A stretch of DNA of 64,000 nt, from NCBI GenBank assembly GCA_020746875.1, contig JAGTJL010000027.1, positions 434,001-498,000 on the forward strand, read 5' to 3'. This DNA is from Rhexocercosporidium sp. MPI-PUGE-AT-0058 (Eukaryota > Ascomycota > Leotiomycetes > Helotiales). Made by a program: the position numbers and the translations under genes. Of the stretch, positions 23,440-34,819 are shown piece by piece (position 1 is the stretch's first letter; every line of letters begins with the position of its first letter). The notes beneath the pieces are model-generated. The model had not been told where the DNA came from. It did no database searches and worked only from the letters and a program-made list of their open reading frames with translations.

Positions 23440-25270
23440 ACTGAGGGGGGTAGCTGCTGGATGATGTTGCGCGAAGGGGAGCTGCCAATTGCGATTGTTA
23501 TTAGCAAGATGCAAATGACGGGACGATAGAAGTGTGTGTTTATCGAAAGTTGGCGAGTCTCCCAATTTTGGGTACCTGCAACGGGGATCCCTGGTTCTTT
23601 GGGTTGGTGCAGACTGCGATGTCCTTCGGCACGAGTAAAGTTGTTACTGTCGAGGCGATCGTCACTGATGTGTAGGTACTTCTGGTAGTTAAGTAGTATG
23701 AAGAACCGACCTTGTTATTTTGCTTTAAGCACGAAGGATTCAAAAATCGGACATTTGACATAACCCGACCACCGAAAGGACGTCAGTACGAAGTGGTCTG
23801 CGAGTACCTTGCCTGTAGTATAAATCCGAAAGAAAGAAATCCGCCCGCAATAAGGCTGTGCCCAGGCCTAGGATCCTTAACCGCACAACCGTTTATGCCG
23901 AGTCAGGAACGGTTATACCGAAGGATGAACGGCCATACCGAAGGGGGTGAACATCATGCCCGCCCCGCCCCACACCGGCTCCTGCCAAGTCAAATCAGGA
24001 AATTTGCGGAGAATGCCTTCAACTAAGTTTTAAAGTCTTCTACGAGGGAACAAAATGCCGCCCCCTAGAATTCCTGTCACCGATCATGGCCCTAACCCTG
24101 TCCGTATGTAGTTAGTTAGATGCAAATTCCGCTCTAACTTTACTTCTATTGTATGAGATTACAAGATTTAAGAATTAGTTACACGCACACACATACTCTC
24201 ACAGACTCAAATATCTAAGTCGCTTTGCACCTTGTTAGATAAAAATGTGCTTTTTTTAACTAGAAAAGAAAAGTTAAATCAGTCGTTATAGTTTTCTTAA
24301 AGTCAGTAGCGCACAAACTTTAGCCACTTAGTTCGGAAAGGTCGTGCATTGGCAACCCAAAAATAACCGCTTCTCACGCGTTCGCATCACAGCTGGTGCA
24401 GGGCACAAATCGAGTACTCTTGCCTATATCTCTGGGGACTGCGGCCAAACACCTCTAGCCGTTCCCAAATATGCGCGATCAAATATGCTCAACACACTGC
24501 ACAAGCCTTTTCAAACCTTGACACGCGTTTGTCCATCCTTAAAGTCCTTTGGAGTGTCCTTTGAGCATTTTTCATCGCTCCTGTCATTTAACTCACTTGC
24601 CCTACAGTTTACATCTGAACACCTCGCACACAATACGCCGATTCCCTCCTCCGCCTACGAATGAGTATGTAATATCGCAGGTTAATTTATTGGTTTTCAG
24701 TTCTAGCTTGCTCACCTGCTAAAAGATCTTTCAGCTCCTTTTAAGTTCGCCCGCAAATATATATATATATGTGAAGATAGAAGCATAGATATACGAACTG
24801 CTTGGGCTTCTCCAGGTTCGGAGGCGCATCGTGTATGAACTTTACGGGCCGACGCTGCTCGTTCTAGCTAGCCAGGGGCTTTGAAAACGGCTGACCGACG
24901 CTCACCTACCAATGTCTCGACAAAAAGTAAAAGGCTTCGAAGCTATTGTAGATTGTTCCGTATGAACTCTATCTCAATATGATGGCGTACTCATCCTAAA
25001 TTAAAACATGCCCGAAATTAAAACATGGCCGAACATGACAAGCGCTCAACTCTAGCATTCCAGGTAGTACTTGCTTGTAATGAATGTAGAAGCGTATTAG
25101 CAATCATCACTTTGGTGCGCTGGCTTGAATATATATTCTGGCCATCCCGATCTTCCAGGACCTTTCCTCGCAGCTTTCTATAGCAGTCTGTATCTGAGCA
25201 GTCTTCGCACACTCTATTCTACTTGACCAACTTTGTTCATACGCCTCTGTCCTTTCATTTATTATTAGCC
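23440..25270. other. long stretch without a recognised gene
   Basis: About 1.8 kb with no supported coding region. There is a short (AT)n run at about 24758-24772. Confidence 0.45.
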
Positions 25271-27855
25271 ATGCTCCTCCCAACGGCTGCCGACTTCGCC
25301 GTCGTCGGCACCTTTATCTCAATTGTACTTGCAGCTACGTCGAGTGGAGTCTCTATCAAGTCATCTAGTACCTCTTCGTTGAATATTGCTTCCTCGAAAT
25401 CATTCTCCTCATTCTCATCCTCGTCTTTTGTATCTGGAGCAATCACAACCACCCGGACATCATCTTCAGTCAAGGCCTTTTCTTCAAATGGAATATCCTC
25501 GAGCTCATCTTCAGTCAATCCCTCTTCTTCAAAAGAAATATCCTCGAGCGCATCATCGCACTCATCATTCTCTACTTCAACAAAGACAGCGCCTTCCACC
25601 GTATCGCCGGCTTCCACTAAACCCCCTTCATCAAACACACGAGTCTCTAGTGCATCAGTACCACTATCCTCCTCACTAAGCACAACATTGTCAAGCAGCA
25701 AATTTCTCCCATCCTCGAGTTCCACGTCATCAAGTATCACGTCTTCGAGTACCACGTCCTCGACAAGCACGGCTTTAATCACCCCAGCTCCCAAGCCATC
25801 GACCTCGTTGTCTGCAACTAAAACGACTTCCACTAGCACAGGGACCCTCACCACTACTGTAAGCGGAGGAGCTACCATCGTTGTCGCAGCTGGCGTATTT
25901 GTTGTGGGTGGGCCAGGTGGAGGTACAATAATTGTAAATGGCGTCGCTAGCGCCGTTGCTGCTGGAGCTACTGTGGTCGCGGGGGACCCGAACCCAGAGA
26001 GTAATCCTAACGCATCTCAAGACTTGACGATCACCACTCCATCCACGTCAAGTCGACCCACAACCTCGCCATCCACCACAAGTTCATCCACCTCGTCTTC
26101 GGTCAGCCCTACCGGTTCTTGCCTTCTATACCAGGATCCAGACTATCCAACCTCAGATGATGGAGACACCCAAGCCGGGCTTGGTGATTTTAAGCGGTCG
26201 CTCGCCGGTCGTATTCCTATTCCTGATTCCCGTCCAAACCTCGAAAAGAGGAGAGGATCATTTACAGTGTTTTCGAATCCTGGGGGCCTTTCCTGTACTA
26301 TTTCGGCAACAATTTCACAACCTTCATACCCTGGCCCAGCGGCTATTACAAGTATGGAGGCACTCCCTTCAGGAAACCCGGGTCGAAACGAAGCTCTTTT
26401 TCAGACGGCAAAATGGTGGTTGGTTGGTCGACAAGACTGCGGTGCCTTGCCTTCCTTTACAAGTGTTGGCACGCAAGCCCTCCCAACAGCAGGTTCAAAC
26501 GGTGTTCCTGTTGCAGTTGGGGGAAGAATTGGCCCGCTCGTAAACGTGGACCACGTTTGTAAGCATCCCTATTCATTTAAATCCTTTGTTTTAACCGCAA
26601 TACTAAAACAGTATAGGGGAAATGAAATTCCTCAACGACTTTTTAGGAAGCCAATTATCGAGTTCGTCTTTTGATTGCGATGACCTAAATGCAGTTTTTA
26701 TGGCAAACGATCAAGCAAGGCCTACAGGTGCCACGCCTCAGCCACGTCTTCAAACAATCTTCGATCAATTGCCTGGAAATCAATTTCCGGATTTCGCTGG
26801 AATGCTTGCAAGTACTAACAACATCAAAGGCACTGTACGTATCTAACATTTTCTTATAGAACTTTTGCCCCTAAGCACAAATCCTTGTATCAGCACTAAT
26901 AAGGCTAAAATAGATATTTACGCCAGGAGGGCTTAAGGCTTTAAAGCCAAGGAACTCGCTTTTAAATACCCAAACTGCGGCACTCTTTACACTTCAAGAT
27001 ATCTTTATCGCTTTTAGCATGTGCAATGACCCAGATGTTGCGCAGCTGTTTCGTAACACAAATACCCGGATGTTTGAGGCCTTGTAAGTAAAGATTATGC
27101 CTCTTTTACCGTCACATGAAGCCTCAAGTTAATTCTCAATCTTATATAACAGCCAAGGCATCGACGACGTAATCACAAATGGAGTAGGTCTTATCAAGGC
27201 TATCTTAGTTTCACTGCAAGTAATAAGCTAACCAGGCCTGGGGATGTAGTGCTTCACTCGCCAGGCAAATGGCGCTCCTATTTCTGCCACCTTCGCCTCC
27301 GCCTACTCAACTTTCATGGACCAACGCATCTCCACCGCCAATCGCGAAGCCTTCGCGTTCGCTACATCCCTAGCCAGCGGTAGCCTTGCAAAAGCTACAG
27401 GCACTGACGCTGCTGCTGTCGCCAGATTCACAAATAGCCCACTCTTCACAGCAAGCAACTTCGCCTTCAACTTCAACCTGGTGTACACTAGCACTACGCC
27501 TCTAAAAATGCGATCGCTCTTCAATCGCGCCGAGGCATGTCCTGTAAGATCGTCATCTAGTACTCTCACAACTCAACTACCAACTATCACTACCGTATCG
27601 AGTTCTCTTCCCGCAGTAACTCCTCCTCCTGCTCCAACTTGCGACAATTCTATTGCAGGCAAGACACCGGAAGAATGCTGCGCACTGTCGTCAGGTTCCT
27701 GCTTGGCTTGTCAGTACACAGCGAACACAAATCCATTTCCAGATTGTAGCAACTGCTTGGGTGTTGACGTCAAGGGTGGGATTCAGACATGTACCTACTG
27801 CTTCTGTGGTTGTCCATCAAGCCCAGAAATGATCACAAATATCCCTGCATGTTAA
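25271..27855 (+). CDS. Ser/Thr-rich secreted or cell-surface protein with Cys-rich end
   Basis: The start at ATG 25271 (MLLPTAADFAVVGTF) gives a hydrophobic N-terminus, then about 190 residues very rich in Ser and Thr, then a Gly/Val region (VSGGATIVVAAGVFVVGGPG) and a second Ser/Thr stretch. The remainder is a globular domain spread over several exons. Introns include 26559-26616, one beginning at 26835 and one beginning near 27086, all with GTAAG or GTACG donors. The tail (27620-27855) contains about a dozen Cys (PEECCALSSGSCLACQY; CSNCLGVDVKGG). The composition suggests O-glycosylation and secretion. I do not recognise an enzymatic family. The last part may contain an unresolved frame change around 27185-27250. 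Confidence 0.55.
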
Positions 27856-27971
27856 GTGTGACGATAAGTGCACTTAGGAGGTTCTCGGCGAGTCAGGGAA
27901 TCTCGGGGTTCAGGGGTAACCAAGTCAGGCTGACTAGTACCGGAGAGGTTTCGGAGGCGACTATACATAAG

Positions 27972-28173
27972 TGTAAGGTTCAAATGATAGGGAATTACTG
28001 TTCGAAACGTTCAGGGTATGTCAACTGTAATTCAAACTGATCTCTGGCCCTCTAAATCCTCTCTACTTCCCTCCGAAGTAAATAAATAGAGATCTTAACA
28101 CGTGATCGGTGCCAAGCCTGCAAACCTTCCGTAGAACCCCCGACCCTCCTTATACTAGATTCCACTCCTGACA
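27972..28173 (-). mobile_element. solo LTR (202 bp) with 5-bp target-site duplication
   Basis: A full 202-bp LTR in reverse orientation, flanked on both sides by ATAAG (27967-27971 and 28174-28178). It is a solo LTR left by LTR-LTR recombination after insertion. Confidence 0.95.
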
Positions 28174-28937
28174 ATAAGAGCTCACGCTCTCCCTTTTCCT
28201 CCTTTTGTCTTTATTTTTTGTTTCTTTTATATTAGACTTATTAGCTCTCGATAGCCTCAGTTAAAGTACCACTATATACCTCTTACACCGCTCTCTTGGC
28301 TAGTGTCGTTACATTCTTTTTAAATATAATATGGCTATTTCTAATTCTTCAAGCTTAAATTCAGGAGAATTTTGAGTTATGTTTAAGGCAACAGATGTTT
28401 TATTAACCATTTTGAATAATAAGTAATAGAGTAAGATCGATAGTTATATAATAACTTAATAGTAATATATAGGGTAAATAAAATATGTTAAGTAAAAGAA
28501 AAAGTAAGCTTTAGTGAAAGGAAACGACTTATTTATACTTAGTTCTAAAGTTCTAGTATATTCTATAGCTTAAAATAATTAATAACATAATAGAAAACTT
28601 TAGAAGGTTGATTTATAATTTAGATTCTAATCGAAAGGTCTAGAAAACGTCGATTTCTAATCCGAATTATTAATCAAGATATCTCTAATAGAACAATGAA
28701 TAAATAATGGATAACTTAATTAATAAGTTATTAATAATTTTTGACTTATAACTACTTACTAATACTATTAGCTTATTAAACACTCTCTTAATTAGATTTA
28801 TATTTATAAAGTTATTAAGTAAACTACGTGGGAGAAACTACTATTCGTCACTCGGGTAGAGCCGCTCGCTAAGCCTTATTTAGTAAGGACCGTCGCTTTA
28901 CACTGGACGTTCTTAATACATCACAACTATACCAAAT
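28174..28937. other. AT-rich gene-free stretch
   Basis: Strongly AT-rich sequence with many TTAATAA-type runs and no coding signal, consistent with RIP-degraded repeat DNA. It directly precedes a transposase fragment. Confidence 0.5.
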
Positions 28938-29492
28938 AAACCAACTCCTACCGGCATTAAGATTTGGGTTATTGCACAGCGAGGCTTCTTCTTACGATGG
29001 CTGTATCACGTACTAAGGAAGAATGGTGGTGCATTCGGAGTGGACAAAATGAAGGACTTAAATGCTACTCAAGCTGTAGTTCCATACCTTTTAAAGCAAC
29101 TTCCGAAGGCCTTATATCACGTTTATCTCGACAATCTGTTCACGTCTAACAAGCTCTTCGAGTACCTTCGGAAGGAAGGTTTCGCTGCTACTGGTACTTG
29201 CAGGACATCTTCTGGTGTCTTACAAGACCTCGTCGATCTTAAGAAACACCGCGAAAAAGGACCGAATGCGATGCCCTGGGGGACAGTTCACGCATACCTA
29301 ACAGAGTCGAATATGGTTAATCAAACCGGCTTTCAGGATGGAGCCTTTGCCCTCGCAATGTCGACATTTTGGGATGGAAAAAAGAAGATTTTACGGGTAC
29401 GAAAACGCCCAAAAGAGACAGCCGGTAATGCAAAGGTCTCGAGGGCCCAGCAGAGAGCCATGCGCCTGGCAATGACTACAAGCGAGAGGTAG
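28938..29492 (+). pseudogene. piggyBac-like transposase fragment
   Basis: The frame begins inside the catalytic region (GIKIWVIAQRGFFLRW), includes the second catalytic Asp in HVYLDNLFTSNKLFEYL, and runs through GFAATGTCRTSSGV and FALAMSTFW. It ends at TAG 29490-29492 before the third catalytic Asp block. The N-terminal half and the C-terminal Cys-rich end are missing, so it cannot be active. Confidence 0.8.
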
Positions 29493-29638
29493 GCTGTCGC
29501 ATGGATAAAGTCAGTCGTTCCAATTCCCATCTCTTCTCAAGAGGGAAGGGGGTAACTGGGATAAAGAGCACGCTCCTCATTCTAATCATCACTCCATGCG
29601 AACGAGATGCAGATAAGTCCCCTGTGAGCTGACCGCAA

Positions 29639-30399
29639 CTAGAATGTGAGCTGATTTGAGTCATGAGAGCAGTTCATTTTGAGTTCCGTTACAGTGAGAA
29701 TATTCTCCACCTCAATAATGTGATTGTCTCGACTCAATCCAGTATCATCCTCGATCTGTGCAACGGATAGGCATCCCGAAAGAACATGAAGAAAATCAAA
29801 AGTGAGAGATAGCGTACCCAGCTCCAAGTGACGTGACGGTGTTGTTAACGAAACCACTTGGCTAAAAGGCAACTCCTTATGTGCGATGGTAAGAAGAGAA
29901 ACATGGTCTGGGATAGGTGCACACTCTGTTTTTAAGTCGCTTTCGTCAATGTGATCAGGTTGCGAAGGCGAGCTCGGGGGAGTCAAAGGCACTGTTTGTA
30001 TTGGAAGGGATCTTCGATTGGATACCCGAGGACAGATCGCGACTGAAATCGGGTTGGAGATATGGAAGCTTGGGCTAAAGGTGTAGCAGAAATGCCTGAG
30101 GACGGCCAAGATGCGAGTGGTAGCAAGACACTATCATTAGGGAATTGATATCCTTTCTTCCTCTTCGATCTCGATGCCCATTGGGTCCTACCATCTACTG
30201 TCTCTTTCAATAGCATAGAAAGGCGACCGAGCTCCCCGTATCGGTCTGACGGAACGTCGACCCAGTCTGGCAAGATCCAACGGGCGTAGAGCCTGCCGTG
30301 AGTCCGGGGCATATAGAAGCCGCCGTGGAGGGAGAAGAACAGATTAGTGATCTGGAGTGAGTTGCGGTCAATCAACTGCCTGATCCCTTCGCTCTTCAC
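29639..30399 (-). pseudogene. uncharacterised fragments, minus strand
   Basis: Two overlapping frames (30399-29983 and 30109-29639) may form one gene across a short intron or frameshift. The first reads LQITNLFFSLHGGFYMPR then GRLYARWILPDWVDVP, which looks like genuine protein sequence. The second has no recognised motif. I cannot assign a family. It abuts the divergent DUF3723 relic. Confidence 0.35.
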
Positions 30400-31915
30400 C
30401 TTCTTTGAGGATCTTAAATATCTACAAGCGTTTGCCGACTGCCTGAAGCTTCTGGTGAAGCTGCCGAGCGGATGTACAGTTCGCCGGGCTCTGAAGCAGA
30501 AGTTCCCTTATATGGAGGAGGCAAGCAACCAATATGTTCTCGAGATTCCCGAGTCTACTTTCGTGGCTAGATCCCAGCGGACTGTGGATCGCTTTGATAT
30601 AGGATACCAGCAGTATGGCTTTTTGCGATGCGACACTACAAGGAGATGCCGTCCGAGTCTAAGAAGTCGACCAAAGTCTTGCTCGCCAAGGCTCGCGTCC
30701 AGAAAGCCGACGAGGAGGTCTCATCAAGAGCAGTTCACTTAGCCGATCGGGTAGGGTTTGCATCTGACGAGCTTGAAGCCTTGAAACAACGGTCGCCGGA
30801 CAGGGAGATTGCACGCAACGCTCTGCTGAAGGCTCGGAAGCCTGACCTCTACCAGTACGACGAGGCGGCCTTGGAAGCCCACGTAGCCCAGATCGCGAGA
30901 TTGTTTACAACTGCTACTCTAATTCCTTGGGAGTATTCGGCCCCAGCTCTCGTATCTGACGATCCCAAGGCGGCGGGAAAACGGTGCGGATTTCCAGACG
31001 AGGATGCTCAACAACAGGACAGAAAGCACTTCTTCATACTATACCCACATGCTGAGAGTGAGGAGCAAGGCAAGGAGATCACGTCGTTCTTTGTGCGTCG
31101 ATCTGTCTACTTGGCCTTTTTCGGTAATTCGGCGGACCTCGGTTTGGACAATGGTTTTGGTTTCTCCTCCCCCCACCAAGCGAGAATGAGGAGATGTTAG
31201 AGCGGGAGGACTTGCAAGAAAGATTGGGACAAGCTTTCAAGGCCCAGCAACACTTAGAACAAGAGGAGCAACGTCAGCAGCAACTCAAGGAGCAAAAGCG
31301 AGAAAGGCTAGATGAGGAGAGACAATGACGAGAGACTCGGGAGCGAACGAGGCGGGAGCAAGAGGCAGGGATACAAGGTAACTCCGAGCGGGTCAGGAAA
31401 CGTCACGCGGAAATTATCATGGAGAGTGCTATTGGGAATCAGAGGGGTCTTTCTGCTGCAGCCTTGCAGTCAGGAGACCTTGGAGCAGAGACCACTGCAC
31501 CAAGACCCAGAAGGCGACGGGTAAGGCTATAATCTCTACCATTCATTTCAGCGAGCTCACTTCTGTAGGATTCAACTCCCGTGACTCAGACGCCTGACTC
31601 GGTCTGGATCACGTTCAAGGTCCGGGAACGAGGCGTTAAAAGGACCGCTCAGAGCCTCTATATCCGTTCCTCAGATCCGTCCGAGGCCGAGCGAATAGCA
31701 GTAAAGTACATAAGGAAGAAAGAGCAGATACGTGTATATAATAATGATTTGAATATTTTGACTCCAGATATGTGTTAGCAAGCTGCAATGGCGAACAGAT
31801 GCAACATACTTCTTTTGATACCGGGAAAGCAGCTCGACATCAGAGAAGAGCTAGAGGCCTTTGTCTTACAACTGTTATCTGAATCGGAATCATCAATGGG
31901 GGCCGGCATTAAGTG
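30350..31915 (+). pseudogene. DUF3723 family relic
   Basis: Pieces of this fungal repetitive family appear in order on the plus strand: LIPSLFTFFEDLKYLQAF, FVARSQRTVDRFDIGYQQYG, LALKQRSPDREIARNALL-like sequence, SFFVRRSVYLAFFG, a Gln/Glu-rich coiled coil (31200-31330), and after an intron near 31522-31568 the end block WITFKVRERGVKRTAQSLYI. Frame changes occur near 30640 and 31180. Stops interrupt at 31326-31328 and 31776-31778. The first third of the family is missing. The family is multicopy in fungi and of unknown function. Confidence 0.7.
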
Positions 31916-32397
31916 AATGTATCTGTAGTATTAGGTAGAGCATCTCTTGTCAAGACACTATATTTATCTTACATAATATCAATAGATATCCAATCACTTC
32001 TGAATATCTAAACCCCGAGCTAATTAAGACGACATCGGCTACGTCCGCGCTCGAATTTACAAACTGTATAAAGCTCCTTTTCCTAGCAAGAAAAGGCCGA
32101 CGGTCTGGGCATTTATTATTAAACAGTCGTCCCCGGAGGGAAGATCTTAAAGGTTTGATATTTTCACCTGAAGTCTCGGCTCCGAGAATTTATTGATGCT
32201 CGTTTACTGGCATTCTTTGGCGACCCTACCGACGTCGAACCTTGGCGGGCTGCTACGGCAAACATCCCTCCCTTTCCCCCTCCCATCCCCATCCCGTTTT
32301 TCAATTCCCTTGTCCTCAATTCCCTTCTCCTCAATTCCCTTGTCCTCGATATCCTGGTCGCGAACTCTCTTGTCCCTGGAATATCCTTGCCCCCAAA
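31916..32397. other. gene-free, with a 15-bp minisatellite
   Basis: No gene was recognised. Around 32300-32350 the plus strand repeats a 15-bp unit of the type TCAATTCCCTTGTCC about four times, with variants. Confidence 0.6.
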
Positions 32398-34445
32398 TTC
32401 CTTTATTCCATCGTGTGGCAGTCCGACTTTTAGCGCCTTGGCGGCTACCCCACCAAGGTACATGTCAACAAACTATGTAAACAAACGAAATAATTATCAT
32501 TGAATCTCTACCAAAATGCCTCCTAAAGCTGTGCAACAAGTTGTTGCAGATTCCACCGATCCTGCGACTACACGGCCTAACTTAGCCCTAGTCGAAAAGA
32601 CCGGTTCTGGCTTTATACTTATGGATTTACCTCCCTTTTCATCGACTGTTAACTTACCACCTCATATCAAACTTATTGACGCCTGGGAATTATTTTTATT
32701 ATTCTTTCCTGAGGACCAGATCCGGATCATATGCGATAACACGAATGCACGTAAAGATAGGGAGTTTCAGGACCGAATGGAGGCAGATGAACTACCTAAG
32801 CAAGCCCGGATCAACGATTGGAGACCGATAACTGTTGCCGAAGCTTACGGATATATAGGAATACGTATGTATATTGGAATCCATAAAGAAACAAGGCGAG
32901 GCATTATTGGAAGCCAGGTGCTCGAGCGTGGCCGGATCAGAAGGTTGCACCTGTCATGAGCCTTCGAAGGTTCGAGGCTCTGTATACCTCATTCAGGCTT
33001 TGTACTACGGATCCGAACCATGAGTTTGAGGCTGTTTTTGACCGGGTATGCCCTCCCTTTAATAATCCGGGATCTATTCTAATAATTCTTTAGCTAAAAC
33101 CCCTTAATACCCATATTCGAGAGACCTCTCGTAAGCTCTGGACTCCTGGGAGGGATATTACTGTGGATAAAGCTATGGCTCGCTTTCAAGGCTGATCGAA
33201 GGACACATTAAAGATCCTAGGCAAACCGATTGATAAGGGTTATAAGTTCTGGGTCTTAGCAGATCAGGGCTTCTTTTTCGATTGGGTTTTCCACCGAAAA
33301 GGTACAAAAGTGACTGATCCTGCGCGAGGTAGGCTCGGTCCATGGAAAATTACCTAACCTAAAGCACTCGGCACTAACACCTCTTCAGCTGTCGTTGCGC
33401 ACCTTATAAAGAGGCTCCCGAATCATGGTAAAGGCAACATAGTCTACCTTGATAACTTGTTTACGAATATCAAGCTCTTACGATATGGAAGAGAGCGAGG
33501 TTGGGGAGCCACAGGCACGTGCACAGCTAAAAGTAGTATTCTAAAGCGTTTTACTCAAATAAAAGCTGAGGATTCAAAGAAAGACTCGATCTCCTGGGGT
33601 ACCCTCTACACGGAAGCCACCGAAGACAACTTGATTAATATGATGGCCTGGAAAGATAATGCTTTAATACTATCGATGTCGATACATTCTGATGCGAAGA
33701 GGAAGGTCAAGAGGCTACGCAAACGGCCTTTTGAGACCTCTTCTTCAGCTAAGATAGCACGTGTACCTTTTGGGAAATATACTCGTGCCTGGCTTGAGAT
33801 TCCTGAGTACGAAAACGATTTCAACCACCAAATGGGCGCTGTGGATCGAGGGAATCAACCCAAGGCAACGAATACCTTAGAGCGAGTCTGTCTAATGGGT
33901 GGCCATCAATCTCTAGTTATATGGATAGAAGATACAGCGATTACAAACGCTTATAAGCTCAGTTATCATTTTCAGGTGCCGCCAGAAGAGAGGTGGACTG
34001 ACCAAATAATGTTCAGAACAGCGATTATTGACAAATGTTTCGCTATTGCTACTGAGGGCCGCCTAAAACGCAAAAGATCTTTAATATTCGTTGTTGAAGA
34101 TACGCTAGAAAAAGAAGAGCACTCTTTAGAGCGCATAGAGTACAAAAGAGAGTGTGTTATGTGCTTAAAAAAGGGTATATCCCGGGTAGTACGGAGGAAG
34201 GTTTTAGGGGAGCTTTCGACAAATATCCCACCGAATGTGACAGGATCCGGATGCAAGAAATCGTCAATATTTGGCTGTAAAGTCTATATGGTCTCACTTT
34301 GTAAGGACAGCAATTGTTTTACCCGGTATCATAGCAAATAATAGAGATGTTGTGGTTATAGTCTGAATGCCCTCAATTTTTGGTGGGGGATTTGCCTGCC
34401 AAGGCGCTAAAAGTCGGAAGCGAACTGCCACACGATGGGATAAGG
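32398..34445 (+). mobile_element. piggyBac-like element with imperfect terminal inverted repeats
   Basis: A sequence at about 32403-32455 (CCATCGTGTGGCAG then ACTTTTAGCGCCTTGGC) recurs inverted at about 34388-34441 downstream of the transposase, the right arm having about 4 extra bases. Both arms point inward as expected for terminal repeats. I could not fix a TTAA target duplication, so the true outer ends may lie further out. Confidence 0.6.
32516..34341 (+). pseudogene. piggyBac-like transposase with all three catalytic Asp regions, broken
   Basis: It starts at ATG 32516 (MPPKAVQQVV). It frameshifts near 32915, continues as SLRRFEALYTSFRLCTTDP, then crosses an intron (about 33048-33108, donor GTATGC, acceptor TTTAG). 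The first Asp is in ITVDKAMARF, the second in IVYLDNLFTNIKLL, and the third in HQMGAVDRGNQ. A Cys-rich C-terminal segment (ECVMCLKKG and following Cys) fits the piggyBac zinc domain. TGA near 33196 and TAA near 33356 interrupt the frame. Cut-and-paste transposase; not functional as it stands. Confidence 0.8.
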
Positions 34446-34819
34446 ATAGAGTCGCAAAAAATTATCAAAGGCCACGATCTTGATAGTTCTTACGGGTAGG
34501 CTATTCTGGCTCCCACACCTGCCCCACTGGTCACCGACCTCAACCCTCACTTTTGTGATGGCCATCTGTTTAATCTGGCATATACTTAAACACTTCATCC
34601 ATTACTCACCGCTCTTCCCTCCAAATCGACGCAGCGTAGCCATAGTTATGATGTGTTGAAGTTGGGATCACGTTGGGAGTTGCATAGTGGGGTCGGCTTG
34701 ATATTCCAAACTTTTGAGCTAGTACTATTCCTTCACCCTCCTGAAGTCGGTAGAGACTGAAACCCGCGGACGATCGGCCGAGCTTAAACCCTTAGGAACT
34801 CCATACAACGACCGAGCGC
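34446..34819. other. short gene-free spacer
   Basis: No feature was recognised between the piggyBac relic and the 3' end of the micro-exon gene. It probably contains that gene's 3' UTR and terminator. Confidence 0.4.

Noticed and set aside
25255..25878. 207-codon acidic minus-strand frame
   Set aside because: It is the complement of the Ser/Thr-rich coding region, whose codons give Glu/Asp/Val in reverse.
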